Shown here: in pieces, positions 6,255 through 12,230 of the stretch
How the letters are laid out: every line of letters starts with the position of its first letter
Numbering within the stretch: the stretch's first letter is position 1
Source: Legionellaceae bacterium UBA2794
GTDB lineage: Bacteria; Pseudomonadota; Gammaproteobacteria; Legionellales; Legionellaceae
DNA length: 12,230 nucleotides
Direction of reading: 5' to 3'
NCBI GenBank assembly: GCA_002352055.1
Contig: DEHS01000079.1
Span: forward strand, 52,986-65,215
Made by a program: the position numbers and the translations under genes
The notes under the pieces: generated by a model
What the model was told of the DNA's origin: nothing
The model's database searches: none
What the model saw: only the letters and a program-made list of their open reading frames with translations

Positions 6255-6767
6255 AGTCCATCCAACCAGATAACCAATCATTGAATTAAGCATTGCAACC
6301 GTATTATCAAAATTAATTGCCAAAATTCCAGCAAAAATAAATACTAAACCTTTAGGGCCATCTTTACTTCCAGGTTGACTTGAATGAGCCACCAGCACAC
6401 ACCCACGAACAAACCATAAAAGACCTGCAGTACGAATAAATAACCCGACCGCACTGTAAATATTCGTCGGATTATACTGAGCATAAGTCAATATATTTCC
6501 AGTTCCAAACGCTGTATTGGCCATAATATTTAAAGCGGTAGGTAAATAAATTAATGCGGACCCGAAAAGAAGGTACATCATGGGAGCAAACATTTTTTCT
6601 TGAGAAGATGATTGAGCTCTTTTATCAGCAATTTTTCTGAATTTACCTATTGCAGTTAGAAAGAATAATAGGCCCAATATATATGCCCCACCAGTAATTA
6701 ATTTTTGAACTGGATACAATGATTGGCTAATATTGCCTATTATGGTGATGAGATCGATACTATTCAT
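6225..6767 (-). CDS. dotV: Dot/Icm type IVB secretion membrane protein, IcmC(DotE)/DotV family
   Basis: A 180-residue integral inner-membrane protein. The likely membrane segments are about residues 22 to 42 (LITGGAYILGLLFFLTAIGKF), 61 to 84, 104 to 127 and 140 to 170. The first and last hairpins, FRKIADKRA after segment 1, and GPKGLVFIFAGILAINFDNT (137 to 156) are the pattern I associate with the paralogous Dot/Icm proteins IcmC/DotE, IcmD/DotP and DotV. Length fits DotV or IcmC better than the shorter IcmD. The neighbours are housekeeping genes rather than other icm/dot genes, and I recall DotV being an orphan outside the two main clusters, so DotV is my preferred name. It should contribute to the inner-membrane part of the effector secretion machine; its exact role is not established. 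No Shine-Dalgarno precedes the ATG, but a perfect TATAAT ends 6 bp before it. Confidence 0.78.
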   Translation of the reverse strand: MNSIDLITIIGNISQSLYPVQKLITGGAYILGLLFFLTAIGKFRKIADKRAQSSSQEKMFAPMMYLLFGSALIYLPTALNIMANTAFGTGNILTYAQYNPTNIYSAVGLFIRTAGLLWFVRGCVLVAHSSQPGSKDGPKGLVFIFAGILAINFDNTVAMLNSMIGYLVGWTLAVKQSQGF

Positions 6768-6773
6768 ATGTTA

Positions 6774-6779
6774 ATTATA
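6774..6779 (-). promoter_or_regulatory. Candidate -10 box for dotV
   Basis: A perfect TATAAT on the minus strand ends 6 bp before the dotV ATG (6767). Transcription from it would begin at or next to the start codon. No good -35 is seen at standard spacing. Confidence 0.45.
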
Positions 6780-6791
6780 TGTACTCAACTC

Positions 6792-6833
6792 TTGCAATGC
6801 ATAATTTTTCCCCTATATTAGGCACTTTATAAT
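6792..6833 (+). promoter_or_regulatory. Promoter region for the flavin reductase-aldolase unit
   Basis: Two overlapping options: TTGCAA (6792 to 6797) with TATATT (6814 to 6819) at 16 bp spacing, or a perfect TATAAT at 6828 to 6833 with a weak -35. The TTGCAA hexamer reads the same on both strands and sits between this unit and divergent dotV. Confidence 0.5.
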
Positions 6834-6850
6834 AAAAGTTGATTTACGTC

Positions 6851-7585
6851 ATGCAACAAAATACATTTCCAGTCATTTTGGAAGAATCTTACATGATTAC
6901 TCCAAAAGTGAAGCATTTTATATTTAAGTGCAATTTATCACCCTCCTTCACATTTCAGGCTGGTCAATTCATTACCGTCCATTTTGAGCATAATGGTAAA
7001 AATATAAAACGTAGTTATAGTCTGGCTAATGAGCCCAAACAAGATAACCGCATTGAATTTGCTGCTGGTTATTTCCAAAATGGTCCAGGAACAGAATATC
7101 TTTATGGTTTAAAACCTGGTGACACCATTTTTATCAATGGCCCATTTGGCCGATTAACGCTTAAGGATGAAACTCCCGGTCGTTATATCCTGGTAGCAAC
7201 CAGCACGGGCACAACCCCTTATCGCGCAATGATTAATCAATTAAAAGAACGTTTAAGGCAGAATCCAGAACTCAGTATTGTTATTTTACAAGGCGTACAA
7301 AAGAGAAATGAAATTTTATACGCTACCGATTTTCAAAATTTTGCCCACGAATATCCCCAGGTAACGTTCAGACCTTATCTGAGCAGGCAACAATTAGAGG
7401 ACGTAAAAGATGATGAGCATTATGGTTATGTGCAACATGCATTTCCTGGATTAAATCTTAATCCAGAGCGTGATGTGGTTTATTTATGCGGAAATCCAGG
7501 TATGATCGACGACGCATTTAATTATTTAAAAGAACAAGGGTTCACAATACAGCACATTATTCGGGAAAAATATATTTCCAGCTAA
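6851..7585 (+). CDS. Ferredoxin/flavodoxin-NADP+ reductase-like FAD oxidoreductase
   Basis: A soluble flavoprotein moving electrons between NAD(P)H and a small redox partner or free flavin. Numbering from ATG 6851 (244 residues), the N-terminal FAD barrel has AGQFITVHF (37 to 45), the FAD-binding RSYSLANEP (54 to 62) and GDTIFINGPFGRL (90 to 102). The C-terminal nucleotide domain has VATSTGTTPYRAM (115 to 127) and YLCGNPGMIDDAF (211 to 223), the Gly-Thr-x-Pro and Cys-Gly-x-Pro signatures of the ferredoxin reductase superfamily. No iron-sulfur cysteines are present. The product ends REKYISS rather than in the aromatic terminus of E. coli Fpr. The frame also has a TTG at 6839; neither start has a good ribosome site. 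The aldolase gene follows after about 29 bp on the same strand, so they are probably co-transcribed. The physiological partner cannot be told from the sequence. Confidence 0.88.
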   Translation: MQQNTFPVILEESYMITPKVKHFIFKCNLSPSFTFQAGQFITVHFEHNGKNIKRSYSLANEPKQDNRIEFAAGYFQNGPGTEYLYGLKPGDTIFINGPFGRLTLKDETPGRYILVATSTGTTPYRAMINQLKERLRQNPELSIVILQGVQKRNEILYATDFQNFAHEYPQVTFRPYLSRQQLEDVKDDEHYGYVQHAFPGLNLNPERDVVYLCGNPGMIDDAFNYLKEQGFTIQHIIREKYISS

Positions 7586-7614
7586 GATACTAAGCCAATT
7601 TGAGGAGAAAGATG

Positions 7615-8634
7615 ATGATGAACTATGAAGAACTATCTAATACCATGGAGCAAATGCACCAGGACGGTAAAGGTATTTTAGCAGCCGATGAAAGTAATGG
7701 AACCATTGGTAAGCGCTTTGCCAGCATAAACACCGAAAACACTGAGCAAAATCGCCGTGATTATCGCTTATTACTTGCCACGACACCTGATCTGGAACAG
7801 TACATTAACGGGGTTATTTTATTTGAAGAGACTTTTCATCAAAAAGATGATGCGGGAACTCCGATAGCCGAATTATTTGCCCAAAAAGGCATAATTCCCG
7901 GGATAAAAGTCGATAAGGGTTTAGTCAATCTGCCGAGCACTGAAAACGAACAAGTCACCCAAGGCCTGGATGGATTGGTTGAACGTTTGCTTGAATATAA
8001 AAAATTAGGGGCAAAATTCGCTAAATGGCGTAACGTATACTCAATATCCGAACAAACTCCTAGCCTGACCGCTATTAAAACAGGAGCCGAAAACCTGGCT
8101 CGATACGCTGCTGCATGCCAATCCGTAGGTATCGTGCCCATTGTTGAACCAGAGGTATTAATGGATGGTAACCACAGCATTGAACATTGTGCAGAAGTTT
8201 CAGAAATGGTGTTACATGAACTATTCCATGCTCTATTCATTCACCAGGTTGAATTGGAACACATGATATTAAAACCTAGTATGGTTACTTGTGGTAAAGA
8301 AATTAAACCGTTTAGTGAGCCAGATGAAGTTGCTGATTATACTATTAGTGTGTTCCGCAATAATGTCCCTGCCGCTGTTCCCATGATTAACTTTCTCTCT
8401 GGTGGACAAACACCACAACAAGCAACAGATAATTTAAATGCCATTAATACAATTGGTCATCAACCCTGGTTACTAAGCTTTTCTTATGGCAGAGCATTAC
8501 AGGAAGATTGTCTGGCAGCCTGGAGCGGTAAAAAAGAAAATATAGTACGCGCCCAAGACGCTTTATTAAAGCGTGCTCGCTTAAATAGTGCCGCAAGTGT
8601 TGGCGAATATCAAAGCGAGATGGAAACGAATTAA
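7615..8634 (+). CDS. Class I fructose-bisphosphate aldolase
   Basis: A Schiff-base aldolase splitting fructose 1,6-bisphosphate into dihydroxyacetone phosphate and glyceraldehyde 3-phosphate, or the reverse in gluconeogenesis. This is the eukaryote-like class I family: GKGILAADESNGTIGKRF near the N-terminus, ILFEETFHQ, GIIPGIKVDKG, AKFAKWRNVYSI (Lys and Arg of the active site, about 134 to 145), IVPIVEPEVLMDG (173 to 185), the Schiff-base lysine in MILKPSM (about residue 220), INFLSGGQ (258 to 265) and LLSFSYGRALQ (286 to 296). Its length of about 339 is slightly short of animal enzymes. Three ATGs stand in a row at 7612, 7615 and 7618. The GAGGAG at 7602 to 7607 gives best spacing to 7615, so the upstream TTG 7600 is rejected because it would swallow the ribosome site. 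Given Legionella's amino-acid-based diet, a gluconeogenic role is likely (inference). Confidence 0.95.
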   Translation: MMNYEELSNTMEQMHQDGKGILAADESNGTIGKRFASINTENTEQNRRDYRLLLATTPDLEQYINGVILFEETFHQKDDAGTPIAELFAQKGIIPGIKVDKGLVNLPSTENEQVTQGLDGLVERLLEYKKLGAKFAKWRNVYSISEQTPSLTAIKTGAENLARYAAACQSVGIVPIVEPEVLMDGNHSIEHCAEVSEMVLHELFHALFIHQVELEHMILKPSMVTCGKEIKPFSEPDEVADYTISVFRNNVPAAVPMINFLSGGQTPQQATDNLNAINTIGHQPWLLSFSYGRALQEDCLAAWSGKKENIVRAQDALLKRARLNSAASVGEYQSEMETN

Positions 8635-8642
8635 TTTTTGAT

Positions 8643-8683
8643 AGAGTTGAGTTCTGTATTTATAAGGACTCAACTCTTTGTTT
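8643..8683 (+). terminator. Intrinsic terminator after the aldolase gene
   Basis: A perfect 10 bp inverted repeat, AGAGTTGAGT (8643 to 8652) with ACTCAACTCT (8668 to 8677), extends inward by a few more pairs. It is followed by a T-rich tail (TTTGTTT, 8677 to 8683) that overlaps the stop codon of the convergent gene. In the other orientation the tail is not U-rich. Confidence 0.78.
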
Positions 8684-9473
8684 AAATCAATTCGAAACGA
8701 GCATATAAAGGTAAATGATCCGATAACATTCGCCAAGGCTTGCCTTTTAAACAGGCAACTTCTTCCACATTCATCCCTCTAAAATAGACGCGGTCGACAC
8801 ATAATGCTGGTCTAATCGCTGGAAAGGAACGCGCATGCTGACCCTTGATGGTTACAAATGCCTCTTCAATCCCTAAATCATCAGCTAACGTTTTTGAAAT
8901 AATAGTACGCCAGTCATTAAAATCACCCGCCATTAGGATGGGCTCATGATCTGGGACTGCATCTTTAATTCGTTGAATTAATGCCCTGCATTGTTCCGCT
9001 CGCTCTGCTTTAAAAAGACCCAAATGAACACAAAGCAAGTGAACCGTGCTGTCACCAAGCTTTAACTGAGTATGTAAAATGCCTCTCGAAGCGCGATTAA
9101 TATTAGATAAATTTATATTTTCATAACTTTCAAAGGGATATTTGCTTAAAATAGCATTCCCATGGTGTCCGGATTGATACACCGCATTTTTGGCATACAC
9201 ATAGTGGGGCCAAATATTTTCTGCTATATATTCAAATTGAGGTGAATCCGGCCAGGAGTTAATTCTTTTTTCGCGTTTATGATGCTTCCCCTGAACCTCC
9301 TGTAAAAAAACAAAATCTGGATTTAATCCAGTAATGGCAGATCTCATTTCTGGAAGTAAAAAACGCACGGCCCCTACTCCAAAACCTTTATGAATGTTAT
9401 AGGTGATTAACGATATGCTTTTCGCAGTCTGAGGCATATTATTCAAATCCTGTCCAACGTCTATAATAAGCAT
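8682..9473 (-). CDS. Endonuclease/exonuclease/phosphatase family protein
   Basis: A DNase I-like metal-dependent phosphoesterase of 263 residues. All family motifs are in order: LITYNIHKG (22 to 30), FLQEV with the metal-binding Glu (56 to 60), HHGNAILSKYP (103 to 113), LLCVHLGLF (146 to 154) with the catalytic His, MAGDFNDW (181 to 188) with Asp and Asn, CVDRVYF (225 to 231), and the terminal SDHLPLYARF (251 to 260). TYNIHKGFG and the overall size fit the small bacterial subfamily related to cardiolipin synthase-linked EEP proteins, but the actual substrate (nucleic acid, phosphoinositide or other phosphodiester) cannot be decided. No signal peptide is visible, so cytosolic. The start at 9473 has a GAGG site with about 8 nt spacing; an alternative in-frame ATG 12 codons later has AGGA. 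It converges with the aldolase and diverges from the hydrolase. Confidence 0.9.
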   Translation of the reverse strand: MLIIDVGQDLNNMPQTAKSISLITYNIHKGFGVGAVRFLLPEMRSAITGLNPDFVFLQEVQGKHHKREKRINSWPDSPQFEYIAENIWPHYVYAKNAVYQSGHHGNAILSKYPFESYENINLSNINRASRGILHTQLKLGDSTVHLLCVHLGLFKAERAEQCRALIQRIKDAVPDHEPILMAGDFNDWRTIISKTLADDLGIEEAFVTIKGQHARSFPAIRPALCVDRVYFRGMNVEEVACLKGKPWRMLSDHLPLYARFELI

Positions 9474-9543
9474 AACACTTACCTCACAAATAACAATTTA
9501 AATAAATTAACGTTTAAAAGGTAAATCTATGCAGGGCTCGGAA

Positions 9544-9549
9544 TATAAT
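9544..9549 (+). promoter_or_regulatory. Candidate -10 box for the alpha/beta hydrolase
   Basis: A perfect TATAAT predicts a start near 9556 and a 24 nt leader before ATG 9580. The -35 position (GTAAAT) is poor. Confidence 0.45.
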
Positions 9550-9579
9550 GAAATTGACTTTTAGAATGAGTATCACTTT

Positions 9580-10422
9580 ATGAATGAATTGAAATTAACA
9601 ATTCCCGGTTTAACTATTGCCTGTAAAGCATGGGGAAATCCTGCAAATCCACCCATAGTCGCCTTTCACGGTTGGCTGGATAATGCCAATAGCTTCGATA
9701 AAATGGCCTTATATTTGGAATCTCAATACTATTTTATTGCTGTTGATTTACCAGGTCATGGACTATCTTCCCACCTTGCCCCGGGCTCTCATTACCATTT
9801 TATAGATGGAGTTTTTACCTTGATACAGATCATCAATGCATTAAATTTAAATAAAGTACATTTATTAGGTCATTCGCTAGGAGCATGCCTGGCGAGCCTT
9901 GCTGCAGGTATTGCGCCAGAGCGTTTTTTATCCCTCAATCTTATTGAAGGATTAGGTCCATTTACCCATCCAGCAGAAACCGCTTGCAAACAGCTGTCCA
10001 AATACCTCGAGAATTTAACTCATAAAAAAAGCAATAAAAAAAACCAGGCATTTACCTTCGAAAGTGCCGTTAACGCGCGCGCAACTAAGGGTTATGTGTC
10101 ATTAGATATAGCAAAACAATTGTGTGAACGAGGGGTAATAGAAGACAATGGTCTCTTTTCCTGGAGGCATGATCGAAGACTGCTTATCCCCTCACCATTA
10201 CAAATGACTGAAGAGCAAGTACTGTCATGTTTAAGAGAAATAACAGCAAAAACGTGTCTTTTTTCAGCGAGCAAAGGATTCTCATTTAATTATGATTTAT
10301 TGCAAAAAAGAATTAAGGCGGTGAGGAATTTACGCATACACCATTTAACCGGGGGCCACCACATACATATGGAGCAGCCAGAAGTAATTGCTAAACTTCT
10401 GGCTGCCTTTATTGCCGACTAA
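9580..10422 (+). CDS. Alpha/beta hydrolase (serine hydrolase-like, SERHL type)
   Basis: A 280-residue serine hydrolase. The oxyanion-hole motif is FHGWLDNANSFD (29 to 40), then VDLPGHGLSS (55 to 64), the nucleophile elbow GHSLGA with Ser99 (97 to 102), and a C-terminal LTGGHHIHMEQPE holding the catalytic His (His260 or His263). A cap domain lies in between (about 125 to 210), with WRHDRRLLIPSPLQMTEEQV, which I associate with the SERHL-like group. The acidic triad member normally sits after the sixth strand; here that stretch reads LFSASKGFSF and has no obvious Asp or Glu, so the acid may come from elsewhere. There is no signal peptide. The substrate is unknown, perhaps a small ester or lactone. 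Its ribosome site is weak. It ends 5 bp from the proA stop on the opposite strand. Confidence 0.9.
   Translation: MNELKLTIPGLTIACKAWGNPANPPIVAFHGWLDNANSFDKMALYLESQYYFIAVDLPGHGLSSHLAPGSHYHFIDGVFTLIQIINALNLNKVHLLGHSLGACLASLAAGIAPERFLSLNLIEGLGPFTHPAETACKQLSKYLENLTHKKSNKKNQAFTFESAVNARATKGYVSLDIAKQLCERGVIEDNGLFSWRHDRRLLIPSPLQMTEEQVLSCLREITAKTCLFSASKGFSFNYDLLQKRIKAVRNLRIHHLTGGHHIHMEQPEVIAKLLAAFIAD
10374..10413 (+). terminator. Terminator-like hairpin inside the hydrolase 3' end
   Basis: GCAGCCAGAAG (10374 to 10384) pairs perfectly with CTTCTGGCTGC (10396 to 10406) around an 11 nt loop, followed by CTTTATT. The whole stem is coding sequence, about 16 bp before the hydrolase stop. The T tail is short, so efficiency is uncertain. 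Confidence 0.6.
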
Positions 10423-10427
10423 TTAAC

Positions 10428-12056
10428 TTAACTTTGAGTAGAGCACGATTGATAATTAATCGCTACTTCAGTTAAAGACTGCTTTACTGCGTCCAAAGAA
10501 TAACCTAAGTCTTTTGCCGCACTAAGGATGCCACATCCGCCTTCAATAAATGATGAATAGGGCGTCCAATAATCCATGTTTGCCTTAACCATCACATCAA
10601 AAGCAGTGCGCAAGCTCCATTCTGGCTGATTTGCTAAAATATAAAACAAATGGTTATATACTCCACTGGAATAATGCACATCCAAACCACCATAATATTC
10701 ATCAGCGGAATCTATAGATCGGCCATCTTTGCTGGGCTTGTCCATATAACGCAGCGCATCATAACCACTATCTTCCTTCATAATTTCAGGGCCAATTTGC
10801 CAGCTACTTTTACCTGCAGAATAATATTCCGCAGCCTGAGCCGCCATATCAGAAAATGCTTCGTTCATTCCACCAGACTGTCCATAATACTCCAGACCAG
10901 AATGCTGTTCTGTAAAGCCGTGACTGATTTCATGCCCACCAACACCAAGGGATACAAGCGGGTACATCATTGTATCGCCATCACCAAAAGTCATTTGCTT
11001 TCCATCCCAGTAAGCATTTTCATACCCTTTACCGTAATGAACGCGCATCACCAATTGCATGGGAGTGCCGTCAGACTTGGTAAGTGCTTCAATGCCGTAC
11101 CAGTCATGATACATATGCTTAATAACATATCCCGCATAAAGGGCATCATTGGTAGGAGAAAAGGCTCCATTGTCTTTATCGTATCCATCTGCAGAATAAC
11201 CCGTCAAATAGGAATAAGACTGATCATCGCTTGATGTTTTACAAGAAAATTCCATGGGTTTATTTTTAGAATAATACTTATGTAACATATCCACTACTTT
11301 GACATCAGTATTTTCCATAAAACACATTTCTTCGGTGTCATTACGAGTGAGATCGAGTAATGGTAAATCTTTACCAAAAGCATATTCACCTATTTTACTA
11401 TTACCACCATAACCCATACCTTTTACAGAGCTGCGTTGCGTTTTGACATCGTCCCAATGTATGAAGGGTTTATTCGTCTGAGCATCGATGATTGCCGTAG
11501 GTCGCTCTGGAATTCTATCCTCATGAATAACCAACACGCTTACTTTATAGGCCCAATGTGCTTCATGATTTTCATCGACAAACACCATAGGGGTAACCTG
11601 TTCTTCGCTCATTTTTTGGGTTGCATAGCGCTCTTTAAACTTCTTTAGTGCTACAGCACCATTTGTAACAAATGAAGCATGAGGACGACCAATCTCATTC
11701 ATTAGACCTTTGTAAACGGTTCCATTCATTTGGACGTTATCAGTTGCTTGAACAAGGGATTTGCTGTTATGGGTGCTATGCAGAACCGCATAACCGCCGT
11801 AAACAGGAAATCCAAGGTATTGCTGCTGCAGACGCACGTGATTAATTTTATTGTGATCAGTATGTTGTCTTATAAATTGCAGGCTATCTACAGTGACAAA
11901 TGAACTTTTTACCCCAGTGAGGGATAAAGTAAAGTTTTGGTTTATTTCAGAAAATGATGCTTTTTGCAGAGAAACCGGTTCAGCAGCTTTCACTGGTGCA
12001 ACCAAGCCTAAAGCTAAAGCAACGGCTAAGGGTGATAGATAATAATTTGAATGCAT
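10428..12056 (-). CDS. proA: Secreted zinc metalloprotease ProA/Msp (M4, thermolysin/pseudolysin family)
   Basis: The major secreted protease of Legionella, exported by Sec and then type II secretion, and a known virulence-associated factor and cytolysin. The 542-residue precursor starts with a signal peptide (about 1 to 25, ending VKAA), followed by an FTP/PepSY propeptide to about residue 210. The mature enzyme begins near KGMGYGG. The zinc ligands are in HEISH (His375, catalytic Glu376, His379) and GGMNEAFSD (Glu399); the substrate-binding His461 lies in DVHYSSGVYN, as in pseudolysin. Cysteine pairs 245/272 and 508/536 may form disulfides. The family call is unambiguous, and many stretches match what I remember of L. 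pneumophila ProA, though with numerous differences. An AAGGAG site lies 9 nt before the ATG. Nothing is broken. It is convergent with the hydrolase. Confidence 0.98.
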   Translation of the reverse strand: MHSNYYLSPLAVALALGLVAPVKAAEPVSLQKASFSEINQNFTLSLTGVKSSFVTVDSLQFIRQHTDHNKINHVRLQQQYLGFPVYGGYAVLHSTHNSKSLVQATDNVQMNGTVYKGLMNEIGRPHASFVTNGAVALKKFKERYATQKMSEEQVTPMVFVDENHEAHWAYKVSVLVIHEDRIPERPTAIIDAQTNKPFIHWDDVKTQRSSVKGMGYGGNSKIGEYAFGKDLPLLDLTRNDTEEMCFMENTDVKVVDMLHKYYSKNKPMEFSCKTSSDDQSYSYLTGYSADGYDKDNGAFSPTNDALYAGYVIKHMYHDWYGIEALTKSDGTPMQLVMRVHYGKGYENAYWDGKQMTFGDGDTMMYPLVSLGVGGHEISHGFTEQHSGLEYYGQSGGMNEAFSDMAAQAAEYYSAGKSSWQIGPEIMKEDSGYDALRYMDKPSKDGRSIDSADEYYGGLDVHYSSGVYNHLFYILANQPEWSLRTAFDVMVKANMDYWTPYSSFIEGGCGILSAAKDLGYSLDAVKQSLTEVAINYQSCSTQS

Positions 12057-12230
12057 GGGTAGTAACTCCTTCTAACTATTTCGCATGTCAAAACTCTCTG
12101 AGAGTATATGATGTTTATATTTCCCTATAATTTTCAGATTGAGGGCGGTACTTATATCGAACGTCCTATAACTTACTGCTGTTCAACTTTCAAATTAAGG
12201 ATGGACTATAATTGATTAATTCCAATACAC
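12057..12230. promoter_or_regulatory. proA upstream region with candidate -10 and palindrome
   Basis: No gene is seen in these 174 bases. On the minus strand TATACT (12108 to 12103) could be the proA -10, with no good -35. It overlaps an ACTCTCTGAGAGT palindrome (12093 to 12105), which would cover the start site. A TTGACA on the minus strand (12091 to 12086) has no -10 at a usable distance. On the plus strand TATAAT at 12207 to 12212, with TTCAAC 19 bp upstream, could drive a gene beyond the right edge. Confidence 0.35.

Noticed and set aside
5947..6261. Minus-strand 104-codon frame
   Set aside because: Antisense to the DUF3579-like gene, whose conserved motif supports the plus strand.
7600..7614. 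TTG start for the aldolase
   Set aside because: The TTG lies at the GAGGAG ribosome site itself; the ATG cluster at 7612 to 7618 is properly spaced.
7839..8240. Minus-strand 133-codon frame
   Set aside because: Antisense to the central aldolase domain, with no recognisable motif.
10650..11234. Plus-strand 194-codon frame opposite proA
   Set aside because: Long, but it lies opposite the most conserved part of the protease; its composition is that of an antisense frame and no start signal is seen.
1..12230. Mobile element, CRISPR array, tRNA/rRNA gene or a new defence-type system
   Set aside because: I found no transposase, integrase, terminal inverted repeats, regularly spaced repeats or RNA-gene signatures; every large frame belongs to a known family and the gene order looks like the conserved Legionella core.

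Overview
The window comes from a gammaproteobacterium of the genus Legionella, most likely a species other than L. pneumophila. The main evidence is a complete ProA/Msp-type M4 zinc metalloprotease, a Dot/Icm type IVB secretion membrane protein of the IcmC(DotE)/DotV family, and an ankyrin-repeat protein resembling the AnkC/LegA12 effector. Base composition is AT-rich, as expected. From memory, ProA closely resembles the L. pneumophila protein but differs at many positions, which argues for a sister species. The gene order also matches the L. pneumophila proA-to-rpoN neighbourhood as I remember it. I could not run a search.

Left part (1-1961, minus strand): the N-terminal 370 codons of an ankyrin-repeat protein that runs off the left edge, preceded by trmB (tRNA m7G46 methyltransferase). 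Next come rpmB-rpmG (ribosomal proteins L28 and L33, plus strand), with a good sigma-70 promoter and a clean intrinsic terminator. Then rpoN (sigma-54), hpf (ribosome hibernation factor) and a PTS phosphocarrier HPr follow on the plus strand. This is a shortened form of the usual rpoN-hpf-ptsN-rapZ-npr locus.

Middle part (5022-8634): pssA (phosphatidylserine synthase, minus), a small DUF3579-like protein (plus), the DotV/IcmC-family gene (minus), then an FNR-type flavin reductase and a class I fructose-bisphosphate aldolase that look like a two-gene unit (plus).

Right part (8682-12056): an endonuclease/exonuclease/phosphatase-fold protein (minus), an alpha/beta hydrolase (plus), and the secreted protease ProA (minus). 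The last 174 bases hold the proA leader and candidate promoter elements.

Gene orientation alternates, giving four convergent pairs (HPr/pssA, DUF3579/dotV, aldolase/EEP, hydrolase/proA). Two of these have only 5 bp between stop codons, and terminator-like hairpins are folded into the 3' ends of the coding sequences. Several genes (DUF3579, dotV, HPr) lack a visible Shine-Dalgarno, and two of them have strong -10-like boxes so close to the start codon that leaderless mRNAs are possible. I see no insertion sequence, CRISPR array, tRNA, rRNA or phage gene. The region reads as conserved Legionella core genome carrying three virulence-related genes, not as a new mobile system.
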